Below, piece after piece: positions 31,905 through 38,488 of a DNA stretch of 38,488 nt. This stretch comes from an uncultured Erysipelotrichaceae bacterium (GTDB lineage Bacteria > Bacillota_I > Bacilli_A > RF39 > UBA660), in contig CADACC010000010.1 of assembly GCA_902786275.1 (NCBI GenBank), positions 1 through 38,488 on the forward strand, given 5' to 3'. The notes beneath the pieces were generated by a model. That model saw only the letters and a list, made by a program, of their open reading frames with translations. It ran no database searches and was not told where the DNA came from. The translations under genes and the position numbers were made by a program. Position 1 is the first letter of the stretch. Each line of letters begins with the position of its first letter.

Positions 31905-32111
31905 AAGCGATTTAAAATGAGACAAGTAATATAAGTTTTTTATTTATAGAGATCTAATGGTTGGTGTAAATTAGAAATAAATATTTATATGAATCTACTC
32001 ATATAGTGAAGTTAATAGCTTCCGGCTATAATTTAGTCGTTATTTAAATAAAGATAATAAAAGGATGGTACCGTGTTTATTAAAACACTCCTTAGGGACC
32101 ATTCTTTTTTT
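31905..32111 (+). promoter_or_regulatory. T-box leader, probably tRNA-Ser responsive
   Basis: A T-box riboswitch upstream of the unknown gene and serS. The T-box sequence AGGATGGTACCGTG is at 32062-32075, with the TGGT bulge that pairs to the tRNA 3' end. Stem I features are AGAGATC and GGTTGGTGTAA (about 31950-31972) and a specifier region GAATCTACTC (31989-31998) with a Ser codon TCT. The terminator pairs GGATGGTACC with GGGACCATTC and ends in T-run at 32105-32111. When uncharged tRNA-Ser binds, the antiterminator forms and serS is made. Specifier assignment is moderately sure; the serS target supports it. The 5' end is approximate. Confidence 0.88.
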
Positions 32112-32130
32112 ATTTATCAGGAGGTTCTTC

Positions 32131-32931
32131 ATGGAAAGGAAAGAGGTTTTTAGTTTTAGATATCATAGAGATTACTCGGGAAGTCATAACGTATTTAAAG
32201 TTTATACAAGAGAACCGTTTAATGAAAGACGTAAATCTGAGTATGATAAACCTGAATTAGTAGAGGGTGAAATTGTTGAACATAGACTTGGAGGAATAGA
32301 CAAAAAATATGATCCAAGAATTTATGGTATTGTTAAGTCATATGATGGTAAAGCTTACGCAGTAAGTTTTAATGATTCATACAATTATGACAAAATAATA
32401 GCTCATGAAGGATTAAATAGTGGTGATTTTGTAGATACAAAAGTAATACCAGTTAGTGAGTTATCGGATGATTATGAGCTTACTCCATCAAGAGAAGTTA
32501 CAGATGGTTTTAGTGGACCAGCTAATCGTAAATATTCACCATATGATCAGTGCCATAATTATATAAGTCCAGATGAACCAATGTATGAAGTTGATGAAAT
32601 TTATTTAATAGTTATGAGACTAGTTGCATATTTTTACTCACTTCAAAAGTTAGGTATTAAACAGCTAGTTGTTACATCTGATTCTGAATTTTTACATCAG
32701 ATAGAAATCCACTCGTTTACATTATTCAATCATACTATGTATAATAATAGTAAATTTGATTTTAAAAGAGTTGGCGTATATTGTCCAGATGCAAAAGGTA
32801 TTGTCCTTGTTAGAAGAGAAGTTGTAGCTGAATATAAAAGAATGGGTTATGAAGTATTAGAATTTGGTACTCCAAAAAAAGATAGACAAAGAGGAAGGAA
32901 AGATAGAAATGATCGACATAAAATTAATTAG
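32131..32931 (+). CDS. unknown protein under the serine T-box, overlapping serS
   Basis: A 266-residue soluble protein I do not recognise. N-terminal 25 residues are charged; a beta-rich region (GEIVEHRLGGIDKKYDPRIYGIVKSYDGKAYAVSF) could be a small barrel; the middle has a Pro/Gly-rich stretch; residues about 150-245 have helices and strands (DEIYLIVMRLVAYFYSLQ, GIKQLVVTSD, RVGVYCPDAKGIVLVRREVVAEY); the C-terminal tail is very basic (KKDRQRGRKDRNDRHK), suggesting RNA binding. CAGGAGG sits 6 bp before ATG. It lies between the T-box and serS and overlaps serS by 23 bp, so its synthesis follows serine charging. No catalytic motif is visible. Confidence 0.7.
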   Translation: MERKEVFSFRYHRDYSGSHNVFKVYTREPFNERRKSEYDKPELVEGEIVEHRLGGIDKKYDPRIYGIVKSYDGKAYAVSFNDSYNYDKIIAHEGLNSGDFVDTKVIPVSELSDDYELTPSREVTDGFSGPANRKYSPYDQCHNYISPDEPMYEVDEIYLIVMRLVAYFYSLQKLGIKQLVVTSDSEFLHQIEIHSFTLFNHTMYNNSKFDFKRVGVYCPDAKGIVLVRREVVAEYKRMGYEVLEFGTPKKDRQRGRKDRNDRHKIN

Positions 32932-34195
32932 AGAAAATAGAGAATTAGTAAAAGAAAATATTAAAAAGAAATTTCAAGATGAGAAATTACCTTTAGTTGA
33001 TGAAGTATATGAACTTGATATTAAAGCTAGAAATATGCAAACTGAAGGCGATAATTTAAAGGCTGAAAAAAATAAATTAAGTAAAGAAATTGGTATTTTA
33101 ATGAAAGATGGTAATAAATCTGGAGCTGATGAAGCGAAAGAAAAAATTGCATCTATGAGTGCTAGAATTGCTGAAATTGATGAGGAATTACCTCAAATTC
33201 AAGAAGATATTAAGAAAAAAATGATGGTTATTCCTCAAATAATTGATGCATCTGTTCCAATTGGTAAAGATGATTCTGAAAATGTTGAAGTTCAAAAATT
33301 TGGTGACCCAGTTGTTCCAAGTTATGAAATTCCACATCATGCGGATATTCTTGCAAGACTTGGTGGACTTGATAAAGAATCTGCTGGTCGTACATCAGGA
33401 GAAGGATTTTATTTTCTACTTGGTGATATAGCTAGACTTCATGAAGCTATGATAGCTTATGGACGTGATTATATGATTGATCATGGATTTACATATGCTA
33501 TACCTCCATTTATGATTAGAAGTGATGTTGTAAATGGTGTTATGAGTTTTGCAGAAATGGAAGCTATGATGTATAAAATCGAAGGAGAAGATTTATACTT
33601 AATTGGTACTAGTGAACACTCAATGATTGGTAGATTTAAAGGTCAAATGTTAAAACCTACTGATCTACCAGTTAGTTTAACTGGATATTCACCTTGTTTT
33701 AGAAAAGAAGGTGGAGCACATGGCCTTGAAGAAAGAGGACTATATCGTGTTCATCAATTTGAAAAACAAGAAATGATTGTTATATGTAAACCAGAAGAAG
33801 CAATGTCTTGGTATGAAAAAATGTGGAAATGTACTGTTGAAATATTTAGAAATATGGACATTCCAGTAAGACAACTTGAGTGTTGTAGTGGTGATTTAGC
33901 TGACTTAAAAGTTAAATCTTGTGATATTGAGGCATGGAGTCCTAGACAAAAAACATATTTTGAAGTTGGATCTTGTTCTACTTTAGGTGATGCTCAATCT
34001 AGAAGACTTGGCATTAGAGTTAAAGGTGACGAGGGAACATATTATCCTCATACTTTAAATAATACTGTTGTTGCAACGCCAAGAGGTTTAATTGCTTTAC
34101 TTGAAAATAATTATAATGAAGATGGATCTGTAAATGTTCCAAAAGTATTAAGACCATATATGGGTGGAATAGAAAAAATAGAACCAATTAAATAA
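32909..34195 (+). CDS. serS: seryl-tRNA synthetase
   Basis: A 428-residue class II synthetase. MIDIKLIRENRELVKENIKKK and the coiled-coil arm (about 27-100) that grips tRNA-Ser are typical. Motif 2 FRKEGGAHGLEERGLYRVHQFEKQEM and motif 3 EVGSCSTLGDAQSRRLGIR are present with the class II arginines. Details differ from Bacillus (GGAHGLEERG rather than AGSAGRDTRG; ECCSGDLADLK and WSPRQ nearby), resembling a divergent SerRS group. GAGGAAGG lies about 10 bp before ATG 32909, in the end of the preceding gene. The T-box at 31905-32111 controls expression. Confidence 0.94.
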   Translation: MIDIKLIRENRELVKENIKKKFQDEKLPLVDEVYELDIKARNMQTEGDNLKAEKNKLSKEIGILMKDGNKSGADEAKEKIASMSARIAEIDEELPQIQEDIKKKMMVIPQIIDASVPIGKDDSENVEVQKFGDPVVPSYEIPHHADILARLGGLDKESAGRTSGEGFYFLLGDIARLHEAMIAYGRDYMIDHGFTYAIPPFMIRSDVVNGVMSFAEMEAMMYKIEGEDLYLIGTSEHSMIGRFKGQMLKPTDLPVSLTGYSPCFRKEGGAHGLEERGLYRVHQFEKQEMIVICKPEEAMSWYEKMWKCTVEIFRNMDIPVRQLECCSGDLADLKVKSCDIEAWSPRQKTYFEVGSCSTLGDAQSRRLGIRVKGDEGTYYPHTLNNTVVATPRGLIALLENNYNEDGSVNVPKVLRPYMGGIEKIEPIK

Positions 34196-34202
34196 ATGAA
34201 CT

Positions 34203-34247
34203 AAATATGTATAGTAACTGCTCGACAGTACTATACATATTTTTTTA
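34203..34247 (+). terminator. terminator of serS
   Basis: AAATATGTATAGTA/TACTATACATATTT with an inner CTG/CAG and a small loop, then T-run. A strong hairpin. Confidence 0.9.
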
Positions 34248-34257
34248 CATTATTTTA

Positions 34258-34286
34258 TTGAACTTTACTTTTTTATATATTATAAT
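34258..34286 (+). promoter_or_regulatory. promoter of the secreted repeat protein gene
   Basis: TTGAAC (34258-34263) and TATAAT (34281-34286) with 17-bp spacing, 36 bp upstream of ATG. Confidence 0.75.
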
Positions 34287-34322
34287 TAATTCAAGATAGA
34301 AAGAGGATATGGAGGAAATTTG

Positions 34323-35240
34323 ATGAAAAAATATTTATTATTTTTAATTATGTTTGCAATGATGTTTATTGCAATTGGAAAAGTATCTGCAGCTGATGCT
34401 ATTATGATTACACCAGATGTTTATGATACTTATACTGGAGAAGCTGATAGTAAATCTAAATTAACATTTAATTTTACTGCTGATTATAACGCTGATTCAG
34501 AAATTGTTGTTTCTTTTACACAACAAGCTGGAGTTGATCATTTTACTTTAGATTTTATAGAGTCAACTCAATTTGAAGTTGTAAAAGGTAAAACTCAAGT
34601 TGAAGGAACAACAGATCAATTTTATGCAGTATTAAAACTTAAAAGTGCTGTTACTGCAGGTACTAATTTAGAGTTTACTGATATTTATGTATATCATAAA
34701 GAAGGTGCTTCAGAAAACTGTGAAGTTGGTGTATCAGCAGCCATCAAAAATGATGAAAAGACTTGTGCTGATTCAGTACCAGAAAACAATATCTATTATA
34801 ATGATTTAGGAGAAACAATTTCTGCTGAACAATATGATTATGAATGTTTACCTCATGTTTGTGGTATTGTAAAAGTTGGAGAAACAACTCATTATTTTGA
34901 TAATGAAGGTAAAGAAGTTTCAACTGAAGAAGAAATGTTAGCTTCATGTAAATGTCGTTATGATTCTAAAACTGATAAATATTATGATTTAGAAAATAAA
35001 GAAATTTCTAAAGAAGAATATGAAAAGATTTGTTTATGTAGAACTGAAGATGGAAAAGACGGTAAAATTTATTATTGTAAAAAAGGTGAAGTTTGTACTG
35101 CTGAGGAATTTGAAAATCAATGTCCTCCAGATGTAACAACTGGTGCATCTATTCCATATGCTGCTATTATAAGTGGAACTGTTCTTGCAGGTATTTGTGT
35201 AGTAGTTGCTTCTAAACGTAACAAATTTAAAAGAATATAA
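34323..35240 (+). CDS. secreted, membrane-anchored Cys-rich repeat protein
   Basis: A 305-residue surface protein I cannot assign to a family. Order: signal peptide (1-24, ending VSAADA); a beta-rich acidic domain (25-135) like a cohesin or Ig-like fold; four degenerate tandem modules of about 20-25 residues starting near 157, 190, 219 and 249, each of the form YY-x3-G-x2-[IV]-[SC]-x-E-E/Q-[YF]-x-C-x-C; and a C-terminal membrane helix (277-296) followed by SKRNKFKRI on the inside. There is no LPxTG motif. The modules carry nearly all cysteines. RBS GGAGG precedes ATG; a TTG at 34320 is too close. It probably acts on the cell surface; function unknown. Confidence 0.72.
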   Translation: MKKYLLFLIMFAMMFIAIGKVSAADAIMITPDVYDTYTGEADSKSKLTFNFTADYNADSEIVVSFTQQAGVDHFTLDFIESTQFEVVKGKTQVEGTTDQFYAVLKLKSAVTAGTNLEFTDIYVYHKEGASENCEVGVSAAIKNDEKTCADSVPENNIYYNDLGETISAEQYDYECLPHVCGIVKVGETTHYFDNEGKEVSTEEEMLASCKCRYDSKTDKYYDLENKEISKEEYEKICLCRTEDGKDGKIYYCKKGEVCTAEEFENQCPPDVTTGASIPYAAIISGTVLAGICVVVASKRNKFKRI

Positions 35241-35251
35241 TTAAAAAAAAT

Positions 35252-35283
35252 AAAGAATAAGATTTAAATCTTATTCTTTTTTT
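35252..35283 (+). terminator. terminator after the repeat protein gene
   Basis: Palindrome AAAGAATAAGATTT/AAATCTTATTCTTT then T-run, which is followed without gap by the miaB -10. Confidence 0.82.
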
Positions 35284-35291
35284 GTTATAAT
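35283..35291 (+). promoter_or_regulatory. extended -10 promoter of miaB, fused to the upstream terminator
   Basis: TGTTATAAT begins in the terminator T-run, 29 bp before the miaB ATG. Confidence 0.55.
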
Positions 35292-35320
35292 CTTTTTATG
35301 TTTTAAAGAGGTGATTATAT

Positions 35321-36730
35321 ATGAAGTTACCAAATTTATCAGATGCAAGAAAAAGAACTGATAAGAAAACTGAATATATTTATTTAGATAAAGAATATGA
35401 TAAGTCTATTTTTAAGGGTAAAAAGTATTTTATTAAGACTTATGGATGTCAAATGAATGTTCATGATAGTGAGGAAATATCAGCACATTTAGAAAATATT
35501 GGTTTTTCTAAAGTTGAAGAAATGGAAGATGCTGATATTGTCATTTTAAATACATGCGCTATAAGAGAAAATGCTCATGATAAACTATTTGGCTTTTTAG
35601 GAAGATGTAAACATGTTAAAACAACAAGTAATCCAAATTTAATTATTGCTATTTGTGGATGTATGGCTCAAGAAGAAAGTGTATGTAGTACTATAAAGGA
35701 AAAATATCCGTATGTAGATTTAGTTTTTGGTACACATAATATATGTGATTTAGAAGAACTATTAATTAATAAATCTGAAAAACAAAATATAGAAGTTTTA
35801 TCTTGTGAAGGTAATGTATACGAAAATATTAAATATAAGAGAGATTCTAAATTTAAAGCTTGGGTTAATATTCAGTATGGCTGCGATAAATTTTGTACAT
35901 ATTGTATTGTTCCATATACAAGAGGAAAGCAAAGAAGTAGAAAATCAGCTGACATATTAAAGGAAGTAGAGGAACTTGTAAAAGATGGATATAAAGAAGT
36001 AACTTTACTTGGACAAAACGTTAATGCTTATGGAAAAGATTTAGATGGCGAATTATCTTTTGCTGAACTTCTTCAAAAAGTTGCTGATACAAAAATTGAA
36101 AGAGTTAGATTTGTAACTTCACATCCTTGGGATTTTACTGATGAAATGATTGATGTAATAGTAAATAATGATAATGTAATGAACTATATTCATTTGCCAC
36201 TTCAATCAGGATCAGATAGAATTTTAAAACTAATGGGTAGACGTTATACTAAAGATGAATATATTAAATTATTTAATAAGATCAAAGATAAAGTTAAAGG
36301 TGCATCTATAACTACTGATATTATTGTAGGTTTTCCTAATGAATCAGAAGAAGATTTTAAAGAAACTTTAGATGTTGTAAACATATGCAAGTTTGATAGT
36401 GCATTTACATTTATTTATTCACCTAGAGAGGGAACTCCAGCAGCTAAGATGGATGATAAGATTTCTTTAGAAGAAAAAGAAAAAAGACTTTATGAACTTA
36501 ATGAATTAATAAATAATTATTCACTAATGAATAATAAGAAATATGTTGATAGAGTTGAGAAAGTACTTGTTGAAGGAATTAATGAAAAAGATTCATCAAA
36601 ATTATTTGGTTATACAGAGACAATGAAACTAGTAAACTTTGAGGGTTCACAAGATTTAATAGGACAAATAGTAGATGTTCAAATAACAGAAGCTAAAAGT
36701 TTTAGTTTAGATGGTAAATTAAAAAGGTAA
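35321..36730 (+). CDS. miaB: tRNA-2-methylthio-N6-dimethylallyladenosine synthase MiaB
   Basis: A 469-residue radical-SAM methylthiotransferase. N-terminal cluster cysteines: TYGCQMNVHDSE, LNTCAIRENA, ICGCMAQEE. The radical-SAM motif is CDKFCTYC, followed by PYTRGKQRSR, then HLPLQSGSD and a C-terminal TRAM domain (about 400-465). It adds a methylthio group to i6A37 of tRNAs reading UNN codons, using two [4Fe-4S] clusters. RBS GAGGTGAT precedes ATG. The N-terminal extension before TYGCQMN is about 40 residues, normal in Firmicutes. Confidence 0.97.
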   Translation: MKLPNLSDARKRTDKKTEYIYLDKEYDKSIFKGKKYFIKTYGCQMNVHDSEEISAHLENIGFSKVEEMEDADIVILNTCAIRENAHDKLFGFLGRCKHVKTTSNPNLIIAICGCMAQEESVCSTIKEKYPYVDLVFGTHNICDLEELLINKSEKQNIEVLSCEGNVYENIKYKRDSKFKAWVNIQYGCDKFCTYCIVPYTRGKQRSRKSADILKEVEELVKDGYKEVTLLGQNVNAYGKDLDGELSFAELLQKVADTKIERVRFVTSHPWDFTDEMIDVIVNNDNVMNYIHLPLQSGSDRILKLMGRRYTKDEYIKLFNKIKDKVKGASITTDIIVGFPNESEEDFKETLDVVNICKFDSAFTFIYSPREGTPAAKMDDKISLEEKEKRLYELNELINNYSLMNNKKYVDRVEKVLVEGINEKDSSKLFGYTETMKLVNFEGSQDLIGQIVDVQITEAKSFSLDGKLKR

Positions 36731-36752
36731 GAGTTATTTCTTACCTTTTTTT
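36721..36752. terminator. bidirectional terminator between miaB and the nuclease gene
   Basis: AAAAAGGTAAGA/TCTTACCTTTTT with a six-base loop. It contains the miaB stop and the end of the convergent nuclease gene. Confidence 0.85.
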
Positions 36753-37351
36753 AATTTACTAATATTTGTACTAACAAGTGCTAATATCATAGCAATTAAT
36801 ATTGCAATGATATCATAGAATTTGTTAATGTTATCTAAGAAAGTATTCTTTTCTTTTTTTATTGTATGTTTAGTTTTTTTAACTTTGTTTTTAGCTTTAT
36901 CATTATTCCAAATGTTAAGCTTATTTAATTTTGCATAATTTTCAAATTCGATTAGTTCAGATGTATATTTATAGTCACTATATAAATATGCAACTTTAGC
37001 ATATCCATTTTTAACTATTTCATTTTGAACTAATTTTTTATCTGCCCAAATCCAAGCAATGTCTCTTTCGTATTTATCTTTTTTATCTGATTTTGGATCA
37101 TATTCTATATATATTTTTTTTGCATTTGTTAATAGCTCACAAGTAAACTCTTTAGCTTCATTTGCATATAATTCGTTTTTATCTATTTCTGGTGAATCTA
37201 TTGCAATAAATCTGACTTTTTCTTTCTTTTTATCTATTATTAAACTTGCTGTATCTCCATCAATACATTTATCTAGCTTTACTTCAATTTTTTTAGCGTA
37301 TGTAATTGTTGGAAATAATAAAAGAGTAATAATAATTAACATTTTTTTCAT
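36734..37351 (-). CDS. membrane-anchored thermonuclease (SNase family)
   Basis: A 205-residue exported nuclease. N-terminal signal peptide (1-19, ending ITYA), SNase domain with IDGDT (D31, D33), VRFIAIDSPE (R47, D52, E55) and ERDIAWIWAD (R96), which match the calcium and catalytic residues of staphylococcal nuclease (D21, R35, D40, E43, R87). A basic Lys/Thr linker (about 152-168) leads to a C-terminal membrane helix (176-194) and a KKGKK end. So the nuclease is held on the outside of the membrane, probably to degrade external nucleic acids. The ATG is 24 bp from the palindromic promoter. Confidence 0.9.
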   Translation of the reverse strand: MKKMLIIITLLLFPTITYAKKIEVKLDKCIDGDTASLIIDKKKEKVRFIAIDSPEIDKNELYANEAKEFTCELLTNAKKIYIEYDPKSDKKDKYERDIAWIWADKKLVQNEIVKNGYAKVAYLYSDYKYTSELIEFENYAKLNKLNIWNNDKAKNKVKKTKHTIKKEKNTFLDNINKFYDIIAILIAMILALVSTNISKLKKGKK

Positions 37352-37374
37352 TATATCAATTCTTTCACGAAACT

Positions 37375-37399
37375 ATTATAACACAAAGTGTGTTATAAT
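37375..37399. promoter_or_regulatory. palindromic divergent extended -10 promoters (thermonuclease / DUF3592)
   Basis: A perfect 11-bp inverted repeat (ATTATAACACA, then 3 bp AAG, then TGTGTTATAAT). Each arm reads TGTTATAAT outward, giving back-to-back extended -10 boxes for the nuclease gene (minus) and the DUF3592 gene (plus). Confidence 0.7.
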
Positions 37400-37428
37400 A
37401 AAGGTGTAAAAAAAGGAAGTTGATTTAT

Positions 37429-37833
37429 ATGATTACTGAAGAAGCAAAAGCACACATGAAACCGTTTTTGGTTTTAATGATTATTGGTGTATTAATTTTT
37501 ATAGTTGGTGTAGCAATATCAATTAATTATATATTTATATATCCAAAGAGCAAGGGGAAAGTAGAAGCTGTTATTACAGATATCTCACATGATACTACGA
37601 CAGTTAATTATGAGGTTAATGGTAGAATCTATAAGAAGGTTTATACTGTATATTCTTCAAATTATTATGTTGGAAAAAAAGTAAATGTGTTGTATAATAA
37701 GGCACATCCACAGAAATCTATGATTTCTAGTTTTAGGTATTTATCATTAATAGGACCTGGAATTGGAATAATATTTTTAGGTGTTAGTGGAATAGGACTT
37801 TTATTTATATATCAAAAATACTATAGAATTTAA
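37429..37833 (+). CDS. DUF3592-like membrane protein
   Basis: A 134-residue protein with two membrane segments (about 13-34 and 107-128) and a beta-rich extracytoplasmic loop: GKVEAVITDISHDTTTVNYEVNGRIYKKVYTV, then GKKVNVLYNKAHPQKS. The pattern of a conserved YxV/VxY strand, then V-x-V-x-YN-x2-P-x-x-S is that of DUF3592. Function unknown. GGAAG is 10 bp before ATG 37429; the TTG at 37420 is less likely. Confidence 0.75.
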   Translation: MITEEAKAHMKPFLVLMIIGVLIFIVGVAISINYIFIYPKSKGKVEAVITDISHDTTTVNYEVNGRIYKKVYTVYSSNYYVGKKVNVLYNKAHPQKSMISSFRYLSLIGPGIGIIFLGVSGIGLLFIYQKYYRI

Positions 37834-37859
37834 TTTGCATTATTTAGGGGGATATAGAA

Positions 37860-38012
37860 ATGCTATCTGATAAAGTTGATGAAATAAGATATCAATTAGA
37901 ATGTTTATTTGCAAAAGTGCTTCAAGCTACTGTTTTAAAAAATTACATAGAAAACATGTACTATTATGAAATGAAGCATGCAGAGCAAGACGAACCAAAA
38001 AGAATAAGATAA
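37860..38012 (+). CDS. small 50-residue protein
   Basis: An ATG with TAGGGGG 8 bp upstream opens a 50-codon frame, mostly helical (SDKVDEIRYQLECLFAKVLQATVLKNYIENM) with a charged end (QDEPKRIR). The last base of line-end A at 37860 is the start. It follows the DUF3592 gene by 26 bp and precedes a terminator, so it is likely co-transcribed. I do not recognise it; the amphipathic helix suggests binding to another protein. Confidence 0.6.
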   Translation: MLSDKVDEIRYQLECLFAKVLQATVLKNYIENMYYYEMKHAEQDEPKRIR

Positions 38013-38013
38013 T

Positions 38014-38048
38014 AAAAAAAGATAATCTATAATGATTATCTTTTTTTT
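38014..38048. terminator. bidirectional terminator between the small gene and tRNA-Met
   Basis: AAAAAAAGATAATC pairs with GATTATCTTTTTTT across a TATAAT loop. It can serve the plus-strand operon and the minus-strand tRNA. Confidence 0.85.
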
Positions 38049-38055
38049 ACTTAAT

Positions 38056-38132
38056 TGGTAGCGACGGTGTGATTCGAACACACGACCTGCCGGGTATGAA
38101 CCGGATGCTCTAGCCAGCTGAGCTACATCGCC
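38056..38132 (-). tRNA. elongator tRNA-Met(CAT)
   Basis: 77 nt, encoded CCA. The anticodon loop TTCATAC gives CAT. The body closely matches Bacillus elongator tRNA-Met and lacks the initiator features seen at 983-1059. A tRNA-Ile2 (lysidine) reading is less likely. Confidence 0.92.
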
Positions 38133-38154
38133 ATTTCTTTGCTTGATAATATGA

Positions 38155-38183
38155 ATTATAGCAAAAAAAAATTAAGAATACAA
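38155..38183 (-). promoter_or_regulatory. promoter of tRNA-Met
   Basis: On the minus strand TTGTAT (38183-38178) and TATAAT (38160-38155) with 17-bp spacing, 22 bp upstream of the tRNA. Confidence 0.72.
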
Positions 38184-38255
38184 CAATTTTCTTTCTCTAA
38201 TTCTTGATATATTCAGTTAAATAAAGTAAAATTAAGAAAGTGAGGTAGGAAATAT

Positions 38256-38488
38256 ATGAACAAAGATCAAAAAACATTAATAATAATTATTGCAATAATT
38301 GCTGTATTTGCAACTGCGTTTGGTATATATGCGTACAAACATAATAAAAAAGAAAATTGTCGCATTAAAGAAACTGATGCTGTAAAATTTAAAAAAGAAT
38401 ATGAAGAATATAATGGTAAAAAATATGATAATTCTGATATTGAATATTTTACTGTTAAATTATCTAATAAAAATTTATTTAAATATGT
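38256..38488 (+). CDS. N-terminally anchored extracytoplasmic protein, partial
   Basis: The gene runs off the right edge; 77 codons are visible. A short cytoplasmic start (MNKDQKT) leads to a membrane segment (about 8-29: LIIIIAIIAVFATAFGIYAY), then a charged region with VKFKKEYEEYNGKKYDNSDIEYFTVKL. The segment FKKEYEEYNGKKY followed by a strand recalls the lead-in of small membrane-tethered thioredoxin-like proteins in Firmicutes, but the CxxC part, if any, is beyond the edge. AGGTAGG precedes ATG. Confidence 0.6.
   Translation, partial: MNKDQKTLIIIIAIIAVFATAFGIYAYKHNKKENCRIKETDAVKFKKEYEEYNGKKYDNSDIEYFTVKLSNKNLFKY

Overview
The window is about 38.5 kb of a very AT-rich chromosome that uses the standard bacterial code (TGA is a stop, for example after recU and sufU). 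Gene content and order point to a low-GC, walled member of the Bacilli with a compact genome, perhaps an RF39-like or Erysipelotrichales-like gut lineage related to Mollicutes. The evidence is Bacillus-like synteny (cca–dnaD–PBP1–recU–gpsB–rnpB; rodZ–pgsA–recA–rny–RNase J; ftsY–ylxM–ffh), B-type RNase P RNA, RNases Y and J, SufS/SufU, a T-box leader, and strong rho-independent terminators after most units. A class A PBP and a D-aspartate-ligase-like enzyme argue against a wall-less mycoplasma. The lineage assignment is inference; no rRNA is present. No mobile element, prophage or CRISPR array was seen.

Layout. 1-1250: the start of an Nfu-type Fe-S scaffold gene, an S1-domain protein and five tRNAs. 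1256-5137: a compact UvrD-like helicase on the minus strand, then a two-gene operon with an unusual alanine-racemase-fold enzyme and an ATP-grasp ligase. 5230-5910: seven tRNAs, followed by an orphan MvaI/BcnI-like endonuclease. 6777-12288: a short CCA-transferase, DnaD, a bifunctional PBP with RecU, a 31-codon ORF, GpsB and RNase P RNA. 12317-19734: a minimal RodZ, PgsA, RecA, RNase Y, a HerA-type ATPase and RNase J. 19909-24428: the SRP cluster (ftsY, ylxM, ffh) with a DUF3137/LemA pair inserted. 24488-27815: a Cys/His-rich coat-like protein, a DUF2779 double-nuclease protein, RpoZ, tRNA-Ala and an orphan protein. 27852-29415: a YolD-like protein and an error-prone Y-family polymerase. 29510-31888: a pseudouridine synthase and sufS-sufU. 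31905-34195: a serine-type T-box leader, an unknown protein and serS. 34323-38488: a secreted repeat protein, miaB, a membrane-anchored thermonuclease, a DUF3592 protein, a 50-aa protein, tRNA-Met and the start of a membrane-anchored protein.

Themes. RNA metabolism is dense here (14 tRNAs, RNase P, Y and J, MiaB, a pseudouridine synthase, CCA-transferase, SerRS, the SRP proteins). So is wall and division (PBP1, GpsB, RodZ, a probable D-amino-acid branch pathway) and DNA repair (RecA, RecU, UvrD-like, Y-polymerase, HerA). MiaB needs Fe-S clusters that the SufS/SufU and Nfu-like proteins could supply. The strongest candidates for new biology are the racemase/ATP-grasp pair, the unknown protein coupled to serS under a T-box, the DUF2779 protein, the orphan MvaI-like nuclease, the CCA-transferase lacking its C-terminal half, and the lone HerA ATPase.
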